Shown: piece by piece, positions 46,601 to 57,335 of the stretch | Layout of the letters: the number at the start of each line of letters is the position of its first letter | How positions within the stretch are numbered: position 1 is the first letter of the stretch | Origin: Marsupella aquatica | Taxonomy: Eukaryota; Marchantiophyta | Direction: 5' to 3' | DNA: 64,000 nucleotides | Assembly (NCBI GenBank): GCA_973895155.1 | Contig: OZ316892.1 | Coordinates: 4,402,001-4,466,000, forward strand | Notes under the pieces: model-generated | What the model was told of the DNA's origin: nothing | Databases searched by the model: none | The model's input: the letters and a program-made list of their open reading frames with translations, nothing else | Made by a program: the position numbers and the translations under genes

Positions 46601-47170
46601 AAAGGATTGCAATCCTGGTCAAACCAGGATTATGCTTTGGTTACGATTCTGTGTGGTCGTTTGGGTATTAGGTGTATTCAGAACCTGTGGGACTCGGAGC
46701 TGAGCGAGTGGAGAAACCTGGATGGAGGGTTGGAACACATCAGAGGCTGTACAGGGAGAGCGAAAGAATGTTTTAAGGAATTTCTCAGGAAGATCAGGAC
46801 TACTGTGGGCTGCAGTTTGCATCACGGGCTGGAACCGAGCGACTGGTGCTGGGCAGACCGACCGACTGCACTGAGGGCTTTTAGGATTACCAACTGGCGG
46901 GCCTACCTACTCATCCGCCCTGCTGTGAATCTTGCTCCTCCTTTTTCACAATCATTTTGCCTCGACTCCCGATTCATATTTCTCCCTCGTGCCTCTTCAT
47001 TTTGCTCCTTCGTCTCTGCTATTTCGCTTCCGGTCTGGTCATATCTGATCTCTATGTGCGATCATTGTGGGGCCGGGTCGAAGCCTTGCTATGCTGATTG
47101 TCTTTTTTGTTTTCTTCTATTGCTTCTCTTTCGACTTCGGGCTTCCTCGCAGGTTATCTGTTGCTTTTAG
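43634..47170 (+). pseudogene. LINE ORF2: AP endonuclease and reverse transcriptase, one in-frame TGA
   Basis: ORF2 nicks target DNA and copies the RNA. Residues 1-242 are an exonuclease-endonuclease-phosphatase domain: SWNVCGL, LQEIKAE, GGDFNM, SRLDRFY and the final SDHDPV. A TGA at 44360-44362 follows at codon 243, and then the same frame is open to 47170. RT motifs: LGPDGMT, FIPKKP, DWRPLTMLNTIYKLIAKIVANRL, QTGFIPG, LKLDFEKAFDRV, RQGCPLSPLLF and the catalytic FADD at codons 710-713. The zf-RVT-like C-terminal region is present, but the last ~80 codons look like read-through into the 3' UTR. Apart from the one TGA I see no break. Confidence 0.9.
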
Positions 47171-47575
47171 CCATAATAATGTAGCCCGAGGGAGAGATTG
47201 GGGAATCGAATTTGCGAACTCGGAATTGCCTCTATTTTTTTCATTCATCATCGGGCATTTGTCGTCCCTATCCTTTCGATTCTGTGCTTCTTCTGGTGCT
47301 TTTCTTCGGCTTCCTATCTCCTTCGGTCTCCTTTTCCCCTGTGTCGTTTCATATGATAATGCTTCGATATGCCTCAGAGGAAGAAGAATTGGGAAGGGGA
47401 TTGGCCGAAGTGCATAAAAAAAACTGATCTCTCCAATTCACGCCATCTCTTCTTGATTTCGGCTGTCCCGATTGTCTTTATAGTAAAGCCACAGGTTTCT
47501 GGAAAGTTTACATTCCTTCTTTCAACGTGCACTCTCAATTCACCATAGCCTTGCTCAGATCCTTGAAGAGACGAT

Positions 47576-47699
47576 TCGTGCTGATAACGTGTCAAAGTCT
47601 GAATGAGAATGAGCCCGTGTATAGTCATGAATGAGAGTACATATAGGGTGGTCGGATGACCGGCTGGTCCGGTCGTCCGGTCAGAGGTAGAGTCTAACA
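47576..47699 (-). mobile_element. minus-strand LTR and primer-binding site fragment
   Basis: Read on the minus strand, sequence starting TGTTAGACTCTACC at 47699 runs about 100 bp and is followed by CACGTTATCAGCACGAA (47575-47591), nearly the same PBS as at 40151 on the plus strand. So a second short-LTR element remnant, in the opposite orientation, borders the LINE. Confidence 0.6.
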
Positions 47700-47744
47700 A
47701 TCTGAATGTATATCAAATTATAACACATTTCCAAGGAACTCATA

Positions 47745-47825
47745 GGAGAATTCTTTAGCCCAAATTAGGGAACCCACCTGCCTCTTCTAGATGGATGCTC
47801 TTACCATTAGCACTAAGTGGTTCTT
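47745..47825 (-). repeat. possible tRNA-derived (SINE-like) remnant
   Basis: On the minus strand, TAGTGCTAATGGTAAGAGC resembles a tRNA A box and GTGGGTTCCC a B box, about 30 bp apart. The acceptor stem does not pair convincingly, so this is not a functional tRNA. Confidence 0.22.
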
Positions 47826-49769
47826 GGAGGTTTAAGAATTTGAAAACACACCTGCCCTACAAAAGGGATGGGTACCATTTAAAGTAACCTCTTCCTGAAA
47901 TTGGAACAACGGGAAAAGTGAGTAGAATGTGGAAGAAAAGGAGTCTTGGACATTTTCCTTTTAAATATGCAATAGTAATTTAAAAGAAACATGCGATTAA
48001 TTTCATTCCAGCCCAAAGCTGATTGAAATAATGTCCTCAAAGTTTAAAAATACAAGTCTCTCCCACCTTTGATCCACTTCATCTTGAATCAAAATGTGAA
48101 TTTTGGCTTTATATGTTGCGGGAGATTATAAACCATAATGGGCCTTGCTGAGTGGAGAACCATGACATTTACTAACACGTTAGGTCATACTCAGGGTTGA
48201 CGAGACCTGATACAACAAAACACAGTTTCACGTATAATATCAGTTTACAATTACAAATTGACATCTCATTGAAGCCATCTTGACCACTGTGCCACGAAAT
48301 CTATTGACTTCTCCTTGTGGAAGATCCACTACATAAGAAAGAGAGAGCTAATGGGCTGTTTGACCTCTCTGGCTGACACATGGCATGGTCGCCGTCTTTT
48401 ATCTCAAAAGCAATCCCCTTATAATATAAGATGCTCCCTCTTTGAAACAAAAGTTCCTGAGGACCACAATGTTTGATTCTCTTCCTCGTGGCTGTACATT
48501 AGTGGCAGTCTGGGTTGCACAAATAGTAAATAATTTATTTAAAACTTAGTGCCCAGTGCACAAATTTGACTACCCAAAAAACAGTGGAGTAAAAAACATA
48601 TGTGGGCAATTTTGGGAAATGGGGAGTATATTAAACACGGTAGTCTGCAGACCGTATATAAGGGGAGGTTTCTAACACATGTTTGGCTAGGTGTCAATGA
48701 GATACTGGGAAAAGTAGACTGAGAAAAACATTTTGATCAAGAAATTTTAAAATGGCCACCCAAAAGAGTATGGAAACAGGTGAAAATAACAATCTGCTCC
48801 TAAGAATTGCAAAACCAAGTTACCATTACTGTAAATGGAGGGGTTCATCTGAATTGCATGGCTCAAGGGCATAGTCCATCCTTGCTTCAACATTGTTGTG
48901 ACTGCCTTATTACCCATTTGCAATTTGTGGCTGAACTTTAGTTCATTAGTAGCCCTAATGCACAAGCTTTGCTCATCAATAGATGTTGAATACCAATGCC
49001 TGTTTCGAGCTCCAACCTACCCACACGAGACACGGTTGAGAGATTTCACCCTAGACTCTAAAACTTATCTTTACCTTATTAGGGCATCTCAAAATTGGGC
49101 CGTGGGCCAAAGTTAGTGATTGATGTCCATCCACTAACTTGGGTTGTGTTCCCACTTAATGATTTTAAACCAGGGGGAGGCAGCATTGACTCGCTCGCCC
49201 CATGGGGTTATGGCCTTACCTCCTCAGTCTCACATAATATATTCCCGTTCTTTCCTTGTTAGTCAGACCCCACCCTGAATGCTGCAGCCATACAATGTTT
49301 GGCCCAAATCCCATGTGATTTCAATCCTAGCTTTCCGGAGTTGCAGATTTGCTAATTTAGGATTCCTGTCTAAACTTACAAAATGTGGTTAAGGTTATTA
49401 GTGAAGTGTTGAGCTTCTTATGGGATCCAAACTTCTTATCAGAGTTATCCTGGTATAGTCGAGTTTTGAGATGCACCGTTAGGGCATATCATACCAGCTC
49501 ATTCCTGGAGGTTTTGCATGGCCAAAGCCTTGCAGGCCAGGTCACAGACCAAAAATCTGCAGTTCCTTAAAAATGTGATAATCAGCAACTCAGGAGGTCA
49601 GTGCACTGGCATCCACACCAAAAGTCACTCCGCTCAATATGAGTCGGTGCCCTTCAAGCAGGGCTTCAAGAATCTTCAGTGCACATTCAAAAAAATCATT
49701 GGTGCCAGTTGACCCATGGGAAAGCACAAACATGTTCAAACCTATATCAAACGTTGGGTTTGGGTTAGG
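47826..49769. other. intergenic, no supported gene
   Basis: Only short ORFs. No repeat family or RNA gene recognised. Confidence 0.35.
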
Positions 49770-50065
49770 ATCAGTTAATTTTTTAAGGTTTTTTATTTTT
49801 AGCCAGTGTGGCAAATGTTTGCTTCTCTAAGGGAAGAGATTTTAGAAATATTCTCTGTCAGATTTTACTGAATTAAATTGTGACCATCAGATATCTCTAG
49901 ATTTAAGGAGGACCGTTAGATTCTGGTTAATGGGGTCCATGATTTGGTGCAAGAGTGGCTAATGGTGTCCTAAAAATGTAGCTAATATTAGCCAAAAATG
50001 GCGAAAGATTTGTGGAGAGGTGGAATTTGGCTAAAATTCGCACTTAAAAAATAAGCTGGTTAGGA
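49770..50065 (+). repeat. dispersed repeat family B, copy 2
   Basis: Shares ordered blocks with 28130-28555: GGTTTTTTATTTTT-GGC, AAATTGTGACC/AAATTATGAC, AGATTCTGGTTAATGGGGTC, GAGTGGCTAA and GAGGTGGAATTTGG. Confidence 0.5.
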
Positions 50066-50257
50066 TCATGTACTTTTAGATTTCTCACAGCACACAGCGG
50101 CTTACTAAAAAAAAACTAGGAACAGCAAATTTGAGCCGCATTTTGTATTGTGCACAATACTGTCAGAAATCGTATCTTTCAACCTGGAATACGGAGCTCA
50201 GCATAGTATACGGAGTAATTGCTGCCCATTCCGTTGTGCCCGCCTGCCTGGATTATG

Positions 50258-50481
50258 GTCGGCGGCACTTTTGAATCACTCGCACGGGCCGAACCGAGAT
50301 ACCGATCTGCCCAGGAAGTCCGGATACCTGACGCCCTGCCCGCCCCTACGACCGGGCACAACGGGGACGAGCATCAAAATCTGCCCACGTCCAGGCCTCA
50401 TCCTGCCCGCCGGTGAAAAGTAAAAGTTCGGACTCTGGACTCCCTGCCCGTCCGTGCAATAAAAGAGCCCTACGACACGTG
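50258..50481 (+). promoter_or_regulatory. DRE/CRT core and ABRE/G-box upstream of the LTI65-like gene
   Basis: GTCGGC at 50258-50263 is the reverse of GCCGAC, a DRE/CRT core. ACACGTGT with CACGTG at 50476-50481 is an ABRE/G-box. LTI65/RD29-type genes are classically driven by these two elements. Distance to the first predicted coding exon is about 750-980 bp; the start site is unknown, so the link is inference. Confidence 0.4.
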
Positions 50482-51235
50482 TTGAGAAGGATACGCGACA
50501 CGCAATGAAGTGGACACTTGGCGAACGAAGCGCGCCAATTTGCACGAGAGTGTACATTATTTTAATCCGCAGCCCGGGGAAGCCCCAGATTGTACTCTTT
50601 TTCTTTGCGTATGACCTGCCCCGCCCGGACGCCAAATTTACGAAAGGACTACCGTCGTCTTGTCTTTTCGCCCTGCCCCACCCTGCCCCACCCTGCCCCG
50701 CCCGCCCGCATGCCGTGTCATGCGATGTCTCTAGTCACATCCGGAATCTCCACATCGATCGTCGACCCAACATTATTCAGTCCCCTTCTCATTTGGATTG
50801 TAAATTTTTCCCGCAGCCTGTCCATCGAAATATTGCTTTCAGTTGGGTCGAGAGCCGCTGATAAATAGTTCATTTCGAGATCCTTGCTGTCGCAGTTTGA
50901 TTGTAAGAAGGAAAGATTTGGAGTATAATTCGTTCGTGGGCGTCAATTCTGCTGCCGTGCATCGCACTTTCGTCTTCTTGTTGTCATCGATTGAAGTAGA
51001 TCGGTGCTCTGGAAGTGTGGGCTCGTCGGACAGAGTTATTCTCGACGTTTTAGATCTGGAAAGCTGAAAGAAGGATCAGGAACATCGAGCTGGAAGGTTT
51101 CTTGTGGAGTCTGTCGATCCATTCCGAAGAGAACGAGTCGAGCCGATCAGCTGCATCTGAAGAATTGTCGAGGAGTGCATGCTCTGAAGTTTGTGAATTC
51201 TTGATAACTGGGAATTTTTCTTGATCATCATCATC

Positions 51236-54200
51236 ATGGCGAGTGAACAAGTTCCAGGTTCGGTTTCTTTCTCGGACACCCTCCTACAATTTGTGCACCT
51301 TTGTGGATCGCAGCTCTTCTTTCGTCTTGGATAGTATGAAATATGCACCGTGTGACAGGTTTAATTGAGCTTCACTTCGAGCCTCACGGCATGGAACTAC
51401 ACGGCTCGATGATTGTTCAAGTTCGATTACTACAGTGCAGGACTTTGCACTCTAGTGGTTTTGCATTGCATGCATGTAGAATAGTTAACGATTTTGGAAA
51501 AGGCTTTTGCTTCAAGTGGTACTATCACTATTGGCCGGGCTTGTGCATGCGAAAAGGGGATGGACCAACATTTAACGATGATGGAACATATGTAGGCAGT
51601 TCACAACTTCTGATACTCTTTCCTACATTGATGAACTATCTGAGGGTTTAGTCGCCAGCAGACGCATGCTTTCACTCTGGAAATTTTGTGCAGGGTTAGA
51701 ACCGAAATGTTCTTATTTAGATTCTTGTGGGTCTACTGGAACGTGGTTTTCAGAGACATTGGATGTGAAGAAGTCTTTTGATTCTCTCTCCAGTTGAGGC
51801 TCAATTGTTAACGGTACAGGATCCTGTTCTGGTTACTGTCTTCCTGACATGTCCCACCGCTCTGATCAACAGGCTCCGAGATGCAGGAGGACTCGAAGCC
51901 TTCCTTTTTCAACAAGGTGAAAGCCAAGGCTAAAATGCTGAAGTCCAAGATAAAGCATCATGGGTCCACGGAGGATTCGCCTGAGGCAAGTCCGACCTCA
52001 GGAGATCCTCACACTCTGGCTTCTGCTCCCGGACCTACAGACCACGACGTGGACCAGAGTGATACCTCAGAGTCTGATGGCGAAGGGAAGAACTATGAGG
52101 TAAGTCGTTAGAATGACAGGGGCGTGTCCACACTGGCTTTGTAGAGTCTAGGAAACAACATGATTGTCGCTGAGTGTATTGAAGGTCACTCATGCTCTCA
52201 GTCTGGGTGCAGATTCCTTATACGCCTTTGAACTCAGCTCTGCCTCATCCTACGCGTCCTCCTGGAGCAACAGTCCCAAGTTCGGAAGGTGAGGAGCCGG
52301 ATAACGACAGCGGAAATTTTTACCGCTGAGAAATTGGAACTTTACATGTTGAGAGACGTGTCACAAATTCTCCTCCGATGTAGCAAACTAAGTTGATCCT
52401 AGCCTTGAGGCAGTTTTGAGATCTTCAAGTTCAGCAAAGTGATGAAATGAAAATTGTCTAGCTAGGTTTGGATTATCATCCTACATGCCATTTGTAATCT
52501 TGTTTCGATAATTGTACTATTAGCAATTGAAGTAGATCAAGTATTCTTGGAGACCACTTTGTTCGACATGTTTCTGTGGGAGCTCCGTCGGTAGATCTTG
52601 TCATTCTAAGCTCTTGGGAACTTTTGCAGGCAGTCCTGTCGAACCTGTTGCCTCTGGACAAAGCGCATATGGTACCGATACGATGAAGACTGATGAGAAG
52701 TCATTTGCAGAGGATCCTTCCGTTTTGAAAAGTGAGGGACCGGTTGGAACGGAGCAAGCTGTCCCAACTAATTACAGTTACTTCAATGCTGATCCAGAAC
52801 AGGCCACTCGTCCTTCTAATGACGATGTTTCACAAAGCAAGCAAGAAGAAGTTCCTTCCTCTCTCGGTATGCTCGCTAAGCCTCAACCCATTACCTTGCG
52901 TAAGATTTGGAGCATAAAATGGAGGCTGCATCTCTCAGTAGAGGGAAAACTTTGAAGTGAACATTGATTCCAACTGATGTGTGCAGGTGGAGAGTCTGCG
53001 GGATTAACGCCAGCTGTGGGAGAGTTTTCACAAAGCAAGCAAGAAGAAGTTCCTTCCTCTCTCGGTATGCTCGCTAAGCCTCAACTATTACCTTGCGTTA
53101 ATGATTCGGAGCATAAAATGGAGGCTGCATCTCTCAGTAGAGGGAAACCCTTGAAGTGAACATTGATTTCAACTGATGTGTGCAGGTCGAGAGTTTGCCT
53201 CTGGAAACGAAAATCCCTTCGCGGATAGAGATGATAAATTGTCGAAATCTGGAGACAGGGAGGCTGAGCTTCTACCCAGCTCGGTGGCATCTCAGGATTC
53301 TGAGCAACAAAGTGACGTCGGCTTGGTCGAGCCATCCGAGCCATCGGAGGAGTCCCTTCTGTCGCATTCGGTCGAGCAGGATCGAGGTCTAAGCGCTCGA
53401 GAGCCCTCGTCAGAATCTGGGAATGCATCTACTGAAACTGATCAAGATCAGCATCAAGGGTACGGTAGATTGGCAGCTGCCGCGGCTGGTGCTGCTGGCG
53501 CGGGAGGCGTTGCAGCCGGTATACATCACGAATTTGATTCCTCTCAAGATCAAGCACCGGGCGAGGAGGGGGCCCTAAACGAGGATAACTCGTCAAAATT
53601 GGCAACAGGAGATTCCGAGGAGCCAGGATTTCAACCGGCAGCCGATAACTTAAACGAGACTGGTGCAGAGGCGTTGCCGACTTCCGAAACTGGAGCTGAT
53701 GAGTCCACTCAGGATAAATCATTCCTATCATCCCAAGAGCAGGATTTGGGTCAGGATAACTCAGGTCTGGCGGCCGAAGAGGATCAACAAAAGCCCATGA
53801 CTAGCAACGACTTGGACCTTCCGTCCAGTGAGAGGGAGCAGGAACCTCTTGTCAACAGTGAGACAGAATCTGCCTCTCGATCCGAAAATACCGGGTTCGG
53901 TGATCAAGCTATGTCCGACTCAACTCCAGTCTCACAGGAGGCCTCTGATTCTGCAATTGAAGGGAAGGATCACGCTGCTGATGCACTAGGCTCTACTGAG
54001 CCGAGTACTGAGCAAGCTCCCTCTTTTGATGAAGAGCCGGTCTCTGAGAAAGTCTCCGAAGCAGCTACATCCCAAGCAACAGCTGCCACAGAGCAGGACA
54101 CCAATTCTGATCAACAACCTAAGACTCTTACTGGCTCCTTTGCAAACTCTCTCGGCGGCCTGCCCAGCATATTCACATCTAAGCTAGGACTAGGAGGAGG

Positions 54201-54537
54201 CAGCCCTGCATCTACCCCGACCAGTGCTCCAAGCGATAGCACAGACCTTCCTTCTGAAACTTCCCCAACTTCAGACACTCCTACTGCAACTTCCCCAACT
54301 TCAGACACTCCTACTGAAACTTCCCCAACTTCAGACACTCTTACTGAAACTTCCCCAACTTCAGACACTCCTACTGCAACTTCAGATGCTTCTCATGATT
54401 CTTCTACGACGAAAGACACTCCTCATCCTAATCCTCCTGCAGCTGCTCCAGGATTGTTCGACCGAGTGTCGGCTCTGTTCGGTGGTGGCGCAAAGCAGCC
54501 TGCCGCACAGGCAGAGAAACCAGCAGGAGAAACTTAG
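51236..54537 (+). CDS. LTI65/LTI78 (RD29-like) dehydration-response protein, six exons
   Basis: The family comprises acidic, disordered proteins induced by cold, drought and ABA. The marker is the basic N-terminal SFFNKVKAKAKMLKSKIK, like the KKVKAKAKKIK box of LTI65/LTI78, followed by IPYTPLNSALP. Exons by phase and splice sites: 51236-51257 (MASEQVPG), 51873-52099, 52213-52288, 52630-52866, 52987-53064 and 53186-54537. The first exon is less sure (donor GTTCGG); ATG 51881 is in frame and is the alternative start, giving 653 residues. The rest is Glu/Ser/Asp-rich and low in hydrophobics, except an Ala/Gly patch (AAAAAGAAGAGGVAAG). Near the end come four to five TSPTSDTPTE repeats, then GLFDRVSALFGGG, an amphipathic tail. 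No lesion seen. Confidence 0.75.
52831..53185 (+). repeat. ~198-bp duplication covering an exon end, its intron and acceptor
   Basis: CACAAAGCAAGCAAGAAGAA...CTCTCG|GTATGC...TGTGCAG starts at 52831 and again at 53029, about 160 bp alike with few changes. It explains the small 78-nt exon 52987-53064 and repeats the peptide SQSKQEEVPSSLG. Frame and splice phase (1) are kept in both copies. Confidence 0.88.
54250..54378 (+). repeat. 30-bp coding minisatellite
   Basis: About four tandem copies of ACTTCCCCAACTTCAGACAC plus TCCTACTGMA, coding for a repeated TSPTSDTPTE-like decapeptide in the LTI65-like protein. Copies differ by one or two bases. Confidence 0.9.
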
Positions 54538-56070
54538 ATCCAGACATCTATTATAACCGTGGGACAGGATTTTCAATTCTGAAAGAAACATCAGGCAATC
54601 AGGCGCAGTTTCTTGCTGATGTTTCAGGGAAAGGTTATGTACAGTCGTAATAATTTCAGGCTCATCAGTCGGGATTCAGTTTTGTACAAATCTACATTGG
54701 GTAGGGAATAGTGAGTGTCTCCCATGTTTTGTAAATAATTTCCCTGTGTCCTTCACAACGGAATGAAATATTTCTCAGTTATGTCATCTTTAAATCTGAG
54801 GATTCTACTCTCGCTCAAAATAGCTGTGAATATATCGAGGGAAATGAATTCTATCATACCCTAACAACTCATTATCTAGATCTATCTCGGCTTCTGTTGT
54901 CTTGCTCTACGATGACCCAAAGAAAGAACTGTACGTTTATCTCGAATTGGGTCTATCAACTCCTCCAATTCCCCTAGATTGCAGACTGAACAGAATCTAA
55001 ATTTGACGGAAGTCTAATGATCTGTAACAAGAGTACTGTAGCTGGGGTGCATTTTCGAAATGGGGTGCATAGTGGTGTAGGGTAACCCTCCCAAAGAGGG
55101 GGGGGGTAAGGGGACATAATTCCAGAGGGTAATGGAATGTAATACTAAAAGCCTAAAGGGCTCTGAGCCCGAGGGGTTTAGAGTCATTATACCCATCCTC
55201 AAGTGAGGAGGAGTTACCAAGCTGAGTGAATTTTTTGAAATTTTCAGTTCACTCTTACATAGCAAAAGTTTCATTTGTTCATTGTATGTCACTTGCAATT
55301 GACTTTATTCCTCAGTCAAATTTCAGAATCCCCAGGCAGGGTAATGTCTCACAACCTTGTACACTTCATTTTCTTTTATTTCTCATTTCAAATTTCAGAA
55401 TCCTCAGGCCAGGCTGACCCAGGGGTTTGTGGCTTCATGGGGGTAATGCCTCATAACCTTGTACACTTTATCTGGGGTAATGCCTCATAACCTTGCACAC
55501 CCATACAAAATAAAGATTTCAGGTGGGGTTTAAGGATATCTAAAGCACGATCCAAAGCCTACTGAGCCTTTGGATTGTAACTCTGTAAGGGCACAAGTGA
55601 AAATTGAGGGTGATTGTAATTCTAAGTGAGGGCATAACTGAAATTGAGGGTGCCTATGAATAACAATGAAAATCAAACAAGGGGAATCTTTGTTTCTGCA
55701 AGGTTTTCCTGGTGGCCTTGCCTCATCTCTATTTGCATCAAGGAAGGGGAAATCAGGCTAATGTAGTCGGAATGAATAGCACTTAATGGTTTAGAAGAAA
55801 AATTGGGTTTATTGGGGCCACACTCATTGATATAAAAAAAAACATTGGGTTTATAGTGAAAAATTCATTGGACTAAAAGATAAATCAAAAACACTCAAAA
55901 CACTGATACAAAACAGCAATCAACATTGTAATACAGCAAAACAATGAGGTTTAGTGTGGAAAATTCCTGTAATTTGTGGACACAACAAAATAATCATATT
56001 ATACTGTTGCTTTATTATATGTACTTAATGTGCGGCGTTTGTTGTTGCAATACGCAAAAAGTAGCCTAAT
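54538..56070. other. 3' flank of the LTI65-like gene, no gene seen
   Basis: Starts with the 3' UTR. At 55330-55495, GGTAATGYCTCACAACCTTGTACAC occurs three times. A G run lies at 55098-55107. No coding frame recognised. Confidence 0.4.
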
Positions 56071-56075
56071 GCCTG

Positions 56076-56720
56076 ATCTAGTAAATACATGGTGGGTACC
56101 ATCATGCTCCTTGATCATCCTGGCCCTTAGCTGTGCCAGTCTGGAGTGGTCACTCTAGATTGTAGGCCCTTATCCTGGCTCCCCAGCTAGTAAATAGATG
56201 GTGAGTTCCATAGTGCTAGTTGATCATCCTGGCCCTTCTCTGTCCACTGTCTGGAGTTGGACACTCTAGGTTCTAGGCCTATCCTGGCTCCGGAGCTAGT
56301 AAATACATGGTGAGTACCATCTTCAACCTTAAACTGTCTCCGGTCTGGAGTCGTTACCCTAGGTTGTAGGCCCTTATCCTGATCCTGGCTCGCGAGCTAG
56401 TAAATAGATGGTGAGTACCATCATGCTAGTTGATAATCCTGGACCTTCACTGTCCCTAGTCTGGAGTTAGCACTCTAGGTTCTAGGCCTATCCTGGCTCC
56501 TGAGCTAGTAAATACATGGTGAGTACCATTGTGAACCTTAACTGTCTCCGGTGCGGAGTTGTCACTCTAGGTTATAGGCCCTTATCCTGGCTTTCCATTG
56601 TGAAGCTTCCCTGGAGTCATCACTCTAGGTTGTAGGCCCACATCCTGGTTTTCAATTTGAAGCTTCCCCGGTTGTCACTCTAGGTTGTAGGCACTTATCC
56701 TGGCTGTTGATTGTGAAGCT
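56076..56720 (+). repeat. tandem array of ~105-115 bp units
   Basis: Five longer units share CTAGTAAATACATGGTGAGTACCAT, CTGTCTCCGGTCTGGAGT, CACTCTAGGTTGTAGGCC and TTATCCTGGCT. They are followed by about three shortened units that keep only the CACTCTAGGTTGTAGGCC-CTGGCT half. Confidence 0.85.
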
Positions 56721-57104
56721 TTTTTTTCCCTTCTCTAAAGTATTCATTCTAGGTTCTAGGCCTTTACCCCAGATTTTTGTCCTGCATTTAAAAGATGGTC
56801 CAGGGAATGGATAGGTGGTCCAGGGGGAGGGAATCTATACCATAAGCAGAGTGAAAGTAATTACTTTACTCAGATTCTCAACTTTGGGATGGTCCAGGGA
56901 TCTGTAATATAATTCGCTACTCAGATACCTGACAGTATGCTCAAACGGGCAACCCAAATTTCTGTATGGTGAATCATTTCATGAACAAGGTTGACGCCTG
57001 TGCTAAAGATATGGATTCAGTTTGATGGATATAAGATTCACTCCCATGACAGGTGTATAAATTCACTTTAAATGGATATGTTGGTGTCCTCCATGGCTTA
57101 TGTA

Positions 57105-57335
57105 GTCCCCACACCTGCAGGCACTTTTGTAGCTTACTTTTGGAATGTTTTAGAGCCCTTACCTACCTTTACTTTTCAGTCTCCTCCTTTTCAAGAAGGG
57201 AAACCAAGCTCAAGTGAGAGGGCCATTACTCAAGCATGGAGGCACTTTTGTAGCTTACTTTGGGAATTGTTTGGAACCGTTTCCTCCCTTTACTCAAAAA
57301 AATTACATCAAGAAGGGAAACAAAGCTAAAGTGAG
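57105..57335 (+). repeat. ~123-bp tandem duplication
   Basis: GGCACTTTTGTAGCTTACTTT...CAAGAAGGGAAACMAAGCT occurs twice, with a small expansion of the middle in the first copy. Confidence 0.75.

Larger units (their letters stand above)
40917..47423 (+). mobile_element. LINE (plant L1-type), almost full length
   Basis: Contains a 5' region, ORF1 with DUF4283 and a CCHC knuckle, ORF2 with AP endonuclease and reverse transcriptase, and a 3' region ending in a short A run (47417-47423). The 5' boundary is uncertain: I place it where the copia-like gag stops making sense. AAACTGA occurs before this boundary (40902-40908) and directly after or within the A tail, a possible short target-site duplication. 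Only a few stop codons separate it from being intact. Confidence 0.85.

Noticed and set aside
51343-51651. 102-codon ORF between the first two exons of the LTI65-like gene
   Set aside because: It lies in the predicted first intron, with no recognisable domain.
53429-54591. Other ORFs inside the LTI65-like gene on both strands
   Set aside because: Shadows of a low-complexity coding exon with a repeated decapeptide.
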